Source of the DNA: Tyto alba
Taxonomy: Eukaryota > Chordata > Aves > Strigiformes > Tytonidae
DNA: 64,000 nucleotides
Direction: 5' to 3'
Assembly: GCF_018691265.1 (NCBI RefSeq)
Contig: NW_024881313.1
Coordinates: 1,140,501 to 1,204,500 of the forward strand
Part shown: in pieces, positions 51,501 to 62,100 of the stretch
Layout of the letters: each line of letters begins with the position of its first letter
Position numbering within the stretch: the first letter of the stretch is position 1
Translations under genes and position numbers: made by a program
Notes under the pieces: model-generated
What the model was told of the DNA's origin: nothing
The model's input: the letters and a program-made list of their open reading frames with translations, nothing else
Database searches by the model: none

Positions 51501-54152
51501 CATCCCTCCTGCTGTTTATTACCAGTAAATGTGATCTCCGTCTTATAGAGTGCAAGATCTGTGGCCCAGTTACAGCATTTATACATTTGTACAGCACCCG
51601 GTACAGTGCGGTTTTGATCCTAATTTGGGACTGTCACTCTGTGAACTTTTTGTAGTGTTGCTTTCTTTGGAATTCACAAGCATATAACTTAATGCTTAAA
51701 TTTAGATAACGAAAATGTGTGATTAAGCATCAGAATGAGTTTTAAACATATACAGGCAACGCCTCTACCTCTGATCTACAGCTGGTTCCTTCCTCACAGA
51801 CTCTCTGCATCTCTTTCTCACCACTCTCAGAGTGTCTGAGGATATATTTCAAGTAACTGTATTTTTAAATAAATACATTTTGTGCTTGTTAAGGCATACA
51901 GACTCAATGGCTATCACATGCTTTACAAAATGTGCCCAATATTATGCTTCCAGAGGCATACTATTTCCTTAACTTGAAGTAAAGCAGACAACGTTGAAAA
52001 AAAGTTATTCTGTGTTTACCTGAGGTATTTCTTAAATTAGTCGCTTCTAATTCCTTAGTACATTTTATGAGCTATTGGTCTTCATTTACAAAGTATGTAT
52101 GCAGTCCTGTGAAAGATTTGGTTTTGCCTCCAGACTCTGTCATTTGTTTCATGAGTAACCACAGAAAAGTTACAAATTTATCCAGGCATCCATTTCCCCC
52201 CATCCATAAATTTGACTAACAGCAGTTTAGAAAACTATATGATCCTGCAATTCATTACCGAAGCAGTAAGCTGCTTCAGACAGAGAATGTCATTTCATTT
52301 TGCATTTACACCACAGCTAAGGGGGCAGATCTACCAAGGGGGATGCCCAGGGAAGCTGTAAGGCACCTCCTCCTCCCAGCCCATTAGCCAGAAGCACTCA
52401 CTTCCCTGCCAAATCCTGCAGCCCGCTGACAGCTCGCTGAGGCTGGCCAGTCTGACACTCTATTGCTTAAAAACCACACAAATAGCACCATCAGCATTTC
52501 AGAAAAGGATGCTGTGATCCTCGAACAATGGACACCAATCACAAAATAATTCTTTTCTATAAAAAAATGTAAAATGCAGTAATTTTTCATGCTGTGCGAG
52601 TCTAACAGATGGGTGATAAAACACGAGTGAGAGATCAGTTCTATTTCAGCATCCACCATTTAAAGCAGGAGCTTGCCACTTAGTAAAAGCAACTGCAAGG
52701 AAAATGTCTCTCATTGGAGGTCACTATGCTCTCTGCAAGGTACAACATGATGTACATCCATCCGATACCCAGATAGCATGTCACATTATTTTAAGGAATA
52801 TAATCAGACTTTCCCAGTCAGTTGGATTTGCTGGTTCAGCAGTCTTACGACTAAAAACGGGGGTGAAATACTTTTAGTGCCTGCTTTTAAATTATAAAGC
52901 TACAAGGAGGCTGAATCTTGATTAAGAGACAGGCAGGCAGTTGTACTTTGAATGACTAGTATGATGTGTAACTTCCTATCATCCTGCTCAGTGAACCAAT
53001 AAGGTGAATGTAATCAAAAATGGTGTCTTTAGACAAATGGAGAGTTTACAGCATGATAACTGTAGGAAATGAATACAAATTAAAGCTTTTAAAAGACAGA
53101 CCCACTGCAGGTCATTGTAGCTAACACGCTGCTACAGATTTTCTACAAACAGGAATATCCACTACAAGATGAAAAAGTGGGGTCTAAATCTTCCAGATTT
53201 ACAAAAAGGAAAACCAAAACAAACAAACAAAAATCAAAGCCACAACGAACCACACATACAGAGTGCATCAAAATCACTGCAGAGGTTAACTGGATGGTTT
53301 TACAGTTTGGCCCCAATTCTGATCTCATTATACACTTTAACGCAGCTTAACTTCATTTTTCCAAATTTACAGCAACATTTTCAGGAGGAGAAAGATATCA
53401 TTTTAAAAAATGGTGGCCCAGATATTCTAGGAATGTTCATCTGTCATGGCTTAGCCAAAACAGAGGTAGCTCATCAACAGCTAGTTTCAAAAAAATTTGG
53501 TATTTATTTTTACAAAATTTAAATGGTTTTGGATTCAAATATATTTTAGAAAAGCCACTCTTCATCCTAATATAGCAGCCTTCATTAATCACTACTATAG
53601 AATCATAAAGATAAAATCATTATATTACTTATTCCAGAAAAAAAAAAAAATCACGTCCCTTTCCATCTGGCAATTTCTGAGGCAAATATTTATATATTTA
53701 CTTTGGGGGAAAAAAAAAAAAAGCTCTAGATCCAGAATAAAGCCAAATGACTTCCTGTAAAGTATAAATATGCACTGTATATAGCTGAGCTTAGACTAAG
53801 AAATAAGATTTTCCAGGTTTCTATTTTAGATTTTTACACTACAAATTATGCCATATCTTCCCTCTGGCTCTATTTTAAGAGACCCAGTAGAAATTAAGTC
53901 TCAACAAAACAAAGTGTGCAATCAGGGAAGCAATAAATGAGCACTCTGGGAAGATATAAGCAGTTGAAAATCAGTTTGAGGGATTGATATGATGAAGAGA
54001 TCAGGTAGTGAGGATTTTTAAGCAGTTTGACTAGGCAATTAACACAAGACTTGTGACAAGAAATGTGTATGTGTAATAACACATTAGTGACCCCAGGATG
54101 AATTCATTCAATTGTAAACTGTCTGAACAACTGGACTTTAATCTCATTTGCC
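48514..54152. other. Unannotated non-coding stretch
   Basis: No gene or transposon is recognisable. There is a TTA/ATT-rich triplet-like tract near 50403-50440 and A runs near 53637-53650 and 53709-53721. Some subregions (for example 51.6-52.7 kb) are low in simple repeats and could be conserved non-coding sequence, but that cannot be judged from a single genome. The 117-codon frame at 53169-53522 has no recognised domain. Confidence 0.5.
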
Positions 54153-54171
54153 TTTTTTTTTTTTTTTTTTT
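54153..54171 (+). repeat. Poly-T run of about 19
   Basis: A mononucleotide T run. On the minus strand it creates a poly-Lys stretch in the frame 54031-54276, which is therefore not a gene. Confidence 0.9.
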
Positions 54172-55573
54172 AAATAGTAGTAGCTGACTAAGCAACACCA
54201 TTGAATTACTCTCACATCTGCCCTCACACAGGGTTTTCAGAACAAGCTTCCAGATTGCTAAACTTAAGGTCCACATGGACTACAGCCCCCTTGGGCAAGC
54301 TCTGCCCTTGCTGCTGCGTCACACCAACCCACCTCACCCCACGGATCCCCCACAAGTGCTCCAGGGCTGTGGTGGGACTACGCAAGCATCAACTGCTCAA
54401 CAGGGTCTGTGTGCCTAACACCATAACAGAATCTGTGTCAGCTGGCTCAGTATAACTCAGAGAAAGCTGAAATATGTCATTCCTGAAATCAGATTGTTAT
54501 AAACAATTGTCTTCAAGAGCAAAAAGCCTGACAAGTACAACAAAATTACTCAAGTGTTTCATTACCTTAATAGTTCATTTTGGTTTGATTTTTATTTGGT
54601 GACAGTAGGGGAAGTCCAGGAAAGCAGGATTAAGTACATTTCTTGCAGGCATCAGCTTGAAAGCATGAGTGTAACTAATACCGTGGCATCCACATGAGCT
54701 TACACAAAGATGAAACAGCATGTTACAAAAATGAAGTGGTAATTCTAAAATTTACTTTTCTGAAGACAGCCTTCAGCTTTTGGGCTAAGATCCCCCCTTT
54801 CTTCAACCCAGACACACAGTTTGGTTTATTGTAAAATTTAACCTGATGCTGCTTTGTTTGGAGCCATATTAAAACCAGCTCTGAATCCAGTACCTGACAC
54901 ATACCAGAGAACTCCTGGCAAAGTACTACAGGCTGCTTTTGATGTTTATGCAACAAGACCAAGCCCTATGACCACACCACCTTTTTTCAAGAAAGGCAGT
55001 TCCTCTACAGCTGGAGGACCTTCTCCTCTCTGCCTTCCCAAGACACAAACCCTTCCTTCTCCAGAGGAACAGATCACAGTCCAGGCCACTGCTCCGGTGC
55101 TAGGTTGAGTCAGGCTTGCAGTGGAAGCAGGTTCAAGCTTCTCAGAAGTTGGCCCTTGATGCAAGACCTGCTGCCACCTCTGAAGTCTGCTGAACAGGGG
55201 AACACCAATAAAATTGACAACTTGTAAGAAACATTTTTCAGTGAAAGGTTGCCAATTTCTCAGCTACTCCCCCAGGAAAATATAATTAACTCATCTGTAA
55301 TGAGAGCACTTATACACATTCAATTTAGTTACTGCTTGAGTGCAAGCTCCTACCCTCTGTCCCCCTGTCCCTGACTGTTGACTTGCCTGGAACAAAAGAT
55401 TGACCCTCAAAGTCTTTTCTTGATTAGCGTTCCATGACTAATGCAAGAATTAAGGGAGGTCATTGTGCTAGCTATACTTCTGCGGAAAGGCTTTTATGAG
55501 TTAGGCCTGACAAAGTGAGTGAAAATCCCCAATGTCCAAATGGTCTAAGAACTTAGGAAAAAGGGAGAGAAAT

Positions 55574-55601
55574 GGGGGGGGGGGGGGGGGGGGGGGGGGG
55601 G
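55574..55601 (+). repeat. Poly-G run of 28, G-quadruplex-capable
   Basis: Twenty-eight consecutive G residues are followed by CGGG and further G-rich sequence (GGGAGG motifs to about 55665). The run produces the poly-Pro segment of the minus-strand frame 55545-55793, an artefact. G homopolymers this long are uncommon and mutation-prone, and the exact count is likely to be unreliable in sequencing data. Confidence 0.95.
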
Positions 55602-56895
55602 CGGGAGGAAAGGTGAAGAAGCTGGGAGGCTGTTGTGACTAGTTTTAGAGAGGGGAGGGTGAGAGGAACTTTTGTCCTCACCCCTGGGCCTCACCCTTCT
55701 CTGCTTTGCACCACTCAATCTCTCTGGTGTAAAAGGGGAAGAGCAGAGCTGCTGTGCATTAATATGGTCTAGAAAGTTCATCCCACACACCATGTTCTTC
55801 TACAATAATGAGAAAATGCCTTCCCCTTCCTCCCAATGACCTGCATTTCCATATTAAAACATAAAACATGCTACATATCTGTTGAATCAAGTTTGTGTAT
55901 CTTAAATTGCTTTGTATCAATTGAACCATGATACCTACCTGTTGGTGTCTTTGCCCCCCAGCTCATGCAAAGTAATGTAGTTTGGATTAACCAAGCCAAA
56001 ATTATTTTGTACTTGTCACGTACTAAGACATAAGCAGAACTAGAACTGTGACCCAGAATTAATACACAGATCCTCGGTCCTCATAACCAAGGATACCTGT
56101 TGTTTCCACCGTAAGTCACCATCATCTCCCCTAAAAACAGAGAAGCTACTCATGTCATAAAGACAGGAAATGGGTTATAGGAACTCAGAGAAGCTCAAGA
56201 ATAACACATCTGAAGAACTTTTCAACCCACAAATCTCAGCAAACCTGAGTATTTGGGAAGAAAAATTATTTCGCAAATCAGTGGTAATTAAAAATGCTAT
56301 TAGCTGATAACTTAAACTTGACAGATCATCTTAAAGAGCTAAAAATTACTTTCTAATGATAAAGTTCTTGTTTTCTCAAGGAGCCAAGAAGAACAGATGA
56401 GGCAGAATGAGAAGAAAGGATTTGGGATTTAATTTACATTGGACCAGAAACAGCCAGATGATGAATAGTCAGATCAACGCAGAGTGATTTTAGTAGAAAA
56501 ACTTTTCCCTTGGTAGAAACCAAATAGGCTATGAATTACTGTGAATCTGTGATAAGGGAAGACTGTTGGGTTTTTTGTTTGGTTTAAGATAAATCAGTAT
56601 TTAATAAACTCTATATCACTTTTTTTGTTGTTTTTTTGTTTGTTTGTGGTTTTTTTTAAGTGATACAAGTGGTAAAGAATGGACTTTTTTTGGTGTTCTA
56701 CCAACTAAAATGATGGCAGATCCCATTCTGATTTCTTCTCACAGCTTTGCTCCAGAACAGAGTCCTCGCTATTCTTGTCCTCAACACATTTATTTCTCTT
56801 GCTGGTATCATATATTTTGGGGCCTTTTAGAGATCAACAAAAGTAGAATATCTATGTTAAGATGCTACTTGAGATTGACAAGCACAGAGAGAAGG
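55602..56895. other. Unannotated sequence
   Basis: Starts with about 60 bp of G-rich DNA after the poly-G run, then ordinary AT-rich sequence with T-rich patches near 56618-56660. The 101-codon frame 56644-56949 begins and ends in simple sequence and shows no motif. Confidence 0.55.
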
Positions 56896-56998
56896 CTTGC
56901 TTTACAAAAAAAGAAAGAAAAAAAACAAAAACAAACACAAAAACACTAAAAACACACACACACAAAAAACAAACCAAACAAAACAAAACAAAAAAAGA
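56896..56998. repeat. A-rich / (AAAC) / (CA) compound simple repeat
   Basis: About 100 bp of A-rich sequence made of AAAC, AAAAC and CACACA words. Three overlapping Lys/Thr/Gln-rich frames (56644-56949, 56862-57065, 56897-57130) derive their composition from this tract and are not genes. Confidence 0.85.
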
Positions 56999-57651
56999 CC
57001 CAAAGGATCACTTTACAAAAGGCAAATCAGCTTACCCTCATCTGCAGTCCTACCGCTGGTTGTAAAGCAAGTCACCTTGGTTTGGGTCAAAAAAGATGGA
57101 AAAGATACATTTTGTGAAAAGACTGGTTAGCAATCATATGTAGGACCTTGACATATGGTTAATTCAAAAGAGTTCAAAGAACATCTCATCCACACTCAAA
57201 TACTTTATGAGCAGTAAAAAATAGCTTAGACAAATTCAGCACTTGTACACAGCAGAAATAGATAATTGAATCAATAGCACATATCTTCTCTCTAGAAAGG
57301 ATCAATATAATTTAATGCAGATGAAAAAAAAGAAAAAACTTGTATAAGAAAACTAGGTGAGGCGGTAGGTATCATGATGAAGACTTCATTCCCAGCTGTC
57401 AGATTTAAAACTAACAACTACTCCAGAATGAACAGAAGAGGTTATATTTGAGACCTCCCTACCTGAGAGGCAGTAAAGACCAATATACAAAGATGTTCCC
57501 CAAAAGTGTGAGAAAGGACTACTGCCTACTCTGAAATGGAGCAGAGCTGCTGTTTTGCTTTCTTCCTTCTCAAGTATGTGGAGAAGTCAAGTTCCTTCCT
57601 AAGACTGGAAATTAGTACTAATGAAGAAATATTACAGCAGAGTGGTTGTGG
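56999..57651. other. Unannotated sequence before the nested LTR
   Basis: No gene or repeat recognised. It ends in CTCTT (57652-57656), which is the left half of the target-site duplication of the next element. Confidence 0.6.
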
Positions 57652-57656
57652 CTCTT

Positions 57657-59168
57657 CGTCCTGGGTTTGAGCGAGTGGTGAGGTTGTTCTTTGGTACCAG
57701 GGGAGGGGGCTATAGGGGTGGCCCCCTGTGAGAATCTCCTCAAAGCTCCCCCAGCTCCAAGTTGGCCCCACCTCTGCAGCAAGTCCAAGCTCTGCGATAA
57801 CGTATTTAAGAAGGCACCTGGCAAGGAGGAGTTGCGGTAGCTCAGTGAATGTTGGAGAATGGCTCAGAGACAAGGGTCCTGAGCCCACCGAGCAATTGTA
57901 TGATCAGAGCCTGCTCTAGCTGCTGATGCTGGGCCTCACTAGGGTTTGCCTGCAGCTGCTCGCAGCTGCTGATACAGGAGGAATGTCAAGGATGCTTCAG
58001 CCCTGTGTACCGTGGTGTGTCGAAAACAGGTTAAGGGGAATTAGGAATAGTGGTCTGAGAAACCTAGTGTTATGGTAACGGTGGTCTGAGAAACATTGTG
58101 TTACGGTACTGTCGTGTATCGAAAACAAGTCAACAGGAATCAGAAATAGTAGCATGAGAAACTTAGTGTTATGAGAAGCTTGTGCTGTAAGCTAACTGCA
58201 AGTAGGTGGACCGTGCGAATACGACCTTTAGAGCTTAAGCCAATCAGCTAGTGACTAGTAGGCATAATTATCATTGTCTGTATAAATATATGTACCCTGG
58301 ACCAATAAAGACACACGTTGATTGATGCTCTATCTCTCACACTGAACCCGTCTCGGCGTGTCGTTCGTCCGCGGCTCCGCAAGTGAACACCAAGGTCAAT
58401 GGAGGAATGAAGGAGGAAAGGGGGGGAGGTGTGCCAGAGCAGAGACCCCCCCTGTATCCTGTGGTGAGACAGCAGGGTGGCCCCCACCCTGCCATCCATG
58501 GAGATCTACGGTGGAGCAAACACTGATTTATGGCCTGTGAGGGGCTTTGCATGGATAACTAAGGTGATTGTGCCTGAAGAAGGCCAGGATCTTATGGGGA
58601 GAAGCAGCTAGCTCCCACTGTTGTAGTTTGGCACTTGGAATGTAGGGGTGTCCCATGCCAGAGCAGCTTGGAAAGGGCTGCAGCCCATGGGAGGGACTCA
58701 CGTCAGAGAAAGTTTGCGGGGGACTGTCACCTGTGAAAGGGGGACCACGATGGAGCAGGGGGAACAAGTTCCAGAAGCTCCTCCCACCGCAGATGGCAGA
58801 AGCGGCAGCACTGACTGCACCCCCCATTCCCTGCCCCTGCGCCACTGGGGGAGGAGGTAGAGATATTGGGAGCAGAGCTGAGCCCGGGAAGAAGGGAGGG
58901 GTGGGGGGAAGGTGTTCTCAAGATGTGGCAATGCTGCTCACCGTCCTACTCTGTTAAGCATTCTTGTTAGTGTCTGTAATAAATGTGTTGTTTTTTTCTT
59001 CCTGTAATGAGTCTACATTTTGCCCATGACCATAATGGATGATTTGCCCCTCCCTGTCCTATCTCAAACCCCAAGCCTGGTTTATTTTTCCCTTCTCATC
59101 GCTGGGAGGGAAGGGAGGAGTGAGCAGCTGTGTGGTGCTCAGTTGCCCTCTGAGCTCAAACCACAACA
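57657..59168 (+). mobile_element. Solo ERVL-like LTR (copy 3), split by a nested LTR; CTCTT target-site duplication
   Basis: The outer element starts CGTCCTGGGTTTGAG (first base changed from the family's T) and ends AACCACAACA. It is flanked by CTCTT on both sides (57652-57656 and 59169-59173), a perfect 5-bp duplication that confirms the boundaries. Its own sequence is 57657-57849 plus 58388-59168, about 974 bp. A conserved TATTTAAG lies at 57803-57810 and AATAAA at 58978-58983. It is clearly more diverged from copies 1 and 2 than they are from each other. It has a single copy of the roughly 66-bp internal unit (about 58650-58715) where they have two. Between the TATA region and the rest, a 532-bp foreign LTR is inserted. 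The element's U3/R is therefore physically separated from its polyadenylation signal. Frames at 58248-58957 on both strands are incidental. Confidence 0.95.
57850..58381 (+). mobile_element. ERVK/alpharetrovirus-like solo LTR nested inside copy 3, AGTGAA target-site duplication
   Basis: The insert starts TGTTGGAGAATGG and ends GCGGCTCCGCA. It is bounded by perfect 6-bp repeats AGTGAA (57844-57849 and 58382-58387), the duplication length typical of class II avian retroviruses. It is in the same orientation as its host LTR. Signals in order: CCAAT at 58240-58244, TATAAATA at 58281-58288 and AATAAA at 58304-58309. A short CpG-rich U5 (CGGCGTGTCGTTCGTCCG core) follows. Within U3 a segment beginning GTGT(G/A)TCGAAAAC recurs with a period of about 99 bp (about 58015-58075 and 58114-58173), and a shorter GTGGTCTGAGAAAC motif is also repeated (58049 and 58081). 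No internal genes are present, so it arose as a solo LTR by recombination between the ends of a full provirus. Confidence 0.95.
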
Positions 59169-59173
59169 CTCTT

Positions 59174-62100
59174 ACTGTCCCAGCTGGCAGGAGACGTGAT
59201 CAGCTTTCACTCTTTGCAATGGGCTCTGTTATGCAATGCTGGAAAATGGAGTAGATGTCTTCTGCATCTCAATTCTGGGTATATTTCTGCAATAACACAG
59301 GTTATCACTGTTTTCACGGCTAGTGATTTTGCAGAGGCCATTTATGCTGTATTTGCCTCAACAATGTTACACTTTATCTTGAATGCAATAATAGAATCCT
59401 CTTCTGTAGAATCAGTTCAATAAAGTATTTAATCACGTTCTTAGATCCATCCTTTAGAACAATACTGAAGCGGGTACTTAACCTTAACTGTACAAGATAT
59501 TTTCTAAAAATCACAGATTGATTGATAGAACAAATCACTCTTCGTTCTGGAAGGAACAGGTAAGTTTCCATGAATGTTATGTGCTCAGTCAGTGATGCCA
59601 AGGCAGGACTGAGAGATACTGTAGGGGTGCCCACAAAGCATCAGGCTGGTAGCAAGTTAACTGCTCCAGATCTCAAAGCAGTACTATGCTGTGATGTCTG
59701 CACTGTAAGTCACTGGCATCTCTTTCTCTAGAGAGGAAAGAGACTCTAGATGTGGAAAAGGAAAAAAACTATATATATATTAGCTACCCTGCACTCAGTT
59801 ACCAGATTTTGTCTCTATTGTGTTTTGTTTTGTTTTGTTTTTTTTCCTCTTTTTTTTAAATAGAAAAGTTGCAAACCATACATGTGAAAACATGGCATGT
59901 GTTTCACTACATCAGCAAAGCACTGTCCCTTAGACTGACAAGCTCCATTAACAGGCGGAGTCATTAGCCCTGGCAGGTCAGCTGTATTTTGTTATACCCC
60001 CACTGAGGCCTGTCATACTGCTCTAAGCCAAGATACGAGTTTGGTTACTCCTAGCAAGACATTACACTGTGGGGGCACATACCAAAACCCCTAAATGCAG
60101 ATCATGCAATTACTGGTTTTGCAGGAAGCTTATTACAACTCCTTTTCTTGATGGCAACTCTAGAATAATTTCTACAACATATTATTATTACTTATGTAAA
60201 TAGAAGGGGTCACCAATTACCACACCCCTCCCCATATGTACCCTTCAGAGAAGAAAATGGATCTTGAAGAGTCATGCCATCTAAATTGCACATGTATATA
60301 CATGCATGTTTTCTGTTCTTAGAGGTAGCAAAAATAGAGGTTTATATTTAGAAAAGAACCAAACATCTTTACAACCTACTTCAAAGCCAGATCTTCAAAG
60401 ACTCTCAAAATTTTCCTGAAATTCTTCATCTGCATTTAAAAAAAAAAAAAAAAAAAGCCATGCACATGTCAAACCAAATATTTTTATGTAGACATCAAGT
60501 GTATCTCAAAGCATAGGATTTTCCAAAGCACTTGTACCGGATCTGCATACAAATTCCTAGCTGCTGAGTAAGTATCACCCTAGCTGAATTTTTGCGCCAA
60601 ATCACCATTTGAAATCACCTCTTATTTCTCTCTTCAGGGAGAAAGATTAACATAATGTAGTCCTGTTGATATTTGATTGTTTTTTCTCAGATTCATAAGG
60701 ATGGGACCACATTGCAAAATAGGTATCCAAATTCTCATGGAAAATATTACTGATTTTTCTGGGAAAGGGGTTGGGATCAGTGTATTAGAAGTCTCTGAGA
60801 TCAGAACTGTGTTGTGACAGCTTCCCAAGTAAAATCAGAGGTTCTTTGGATTCAGGATTAACATGCAGTCCCTTATTCATTTTGGCTGTATATACAGCAG
60901 CTATCAGCTATAACAGAAAGCAGATAGAAGAATGTTTGTAGCAAGAACACCCAGTGTCTGCATTAGAATATAAAGTAATATAGCCTTTTGAAGCTACTCA
61001 AGTCCCAGTACCTAGAATTTTGTACATAAATGTGTACTAACTACCGCAGAAACACATCTCCCCTCTGCTTCCTGCTCTCTACACCCAAAAGCTCTGTACT
61101 CAGGCCAGACTCAAACTTCATATTCAGCATTTTTTTTTTTTTAATTAATGTGAGGCCAATAATCAGGAAGGGCAAAGCTTTTCCTATTTGTGAGGCGTCT
61201 TTTTTTCTTTACCAATGCCTTCCAATGGTGAGGTCCACCACGGTCTCTGCACTGGCAGCAGATGCTGCCCTGCTGGCAGGGATAGGGGATACAGCAATGG
61301 AAACTCCCCAAATCCCCACTCATTCACTTGTGTGCAGTAAACAGACGAGTGAGCTGCAGAAATCCCACGCTTTTTAAGCCAGGAAAACATACTTTTTGAA
61401 TTGTGTTGCTTCACTAGATTGTAAAAAAAAGCAGCTTTTTCACACACTTCCACCTGTCTTGTAATCTTTAATAAAACCTGAAAAGACTTCTCAAGCTGAG
61501 GTCTCCTAGTTAGGGTGTAACAGCCTGGCTCTACATCTTGGAAACTGGACTTCCAGTCCAACCTGCTGTGCCCCTAAACACCTCACAGCATGACTGGTCG
61601 CAGCTGCTGAAGGCTGTAAACACACAAATCAGCTCAAACACAAGAGCCTACCAACCTTAGGTACTGTACCTTCAGACAAATCAAAGGTAACTCCTGTTCA
61701 ATCCCAGATGGCAATTACACACAATTTAATCACATTCCATTTCCCATATGATAGGTTTTTTTCTACCCTCAGGAAGCTCTGAAGCTTCCCTTGGCTCACC
61801 TTGTTCATAAGCCTCAGAGACGATCCCCCTATAAAGAGCTGTAAATCCTGAACTTCTGTCTAGCCTAATACAAAAGTCATGTATTAAAGCACCCAATCCC
61901 ATTTTTTCCCTAGTATGAAAGAAGAACATAACAAAGCCAAATTCAAAAATTGTTAGGTACTTCTTCATACCTCCCTCTAGTTAGCTTACTCCTTTTAAGA
62001 CTATATACTGTACCTTTACATGAGTCTTACACAAAGCACCAAAACAAGCATACTTCAGATCAGCATTACAGTGAACTTCAATCAACAAAGCACACTCATT

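Noticed and set aside
54854..55164. Overlapping sense and antisense frames rich in Pro, Ser and Thr
   Set aside because: Neither has a known domain. Both reflect a locally higher GC content, and no splice context is evident.
55545..55793. Minus-strand frame with poly-Pro
   Set aside because: The proline run is the complement of the G28 tract, and the rest has no motif.
61184..61561. 125-codon minus-strand frame beginning near a CR1-tail-like phrase
   Set aside because: The GGTTGGACTGGAAGTCC resemblance is too short and lacks the ATTCTATG end. The frame overlaps a plus-strand frame of similar size and shows no protein motif.
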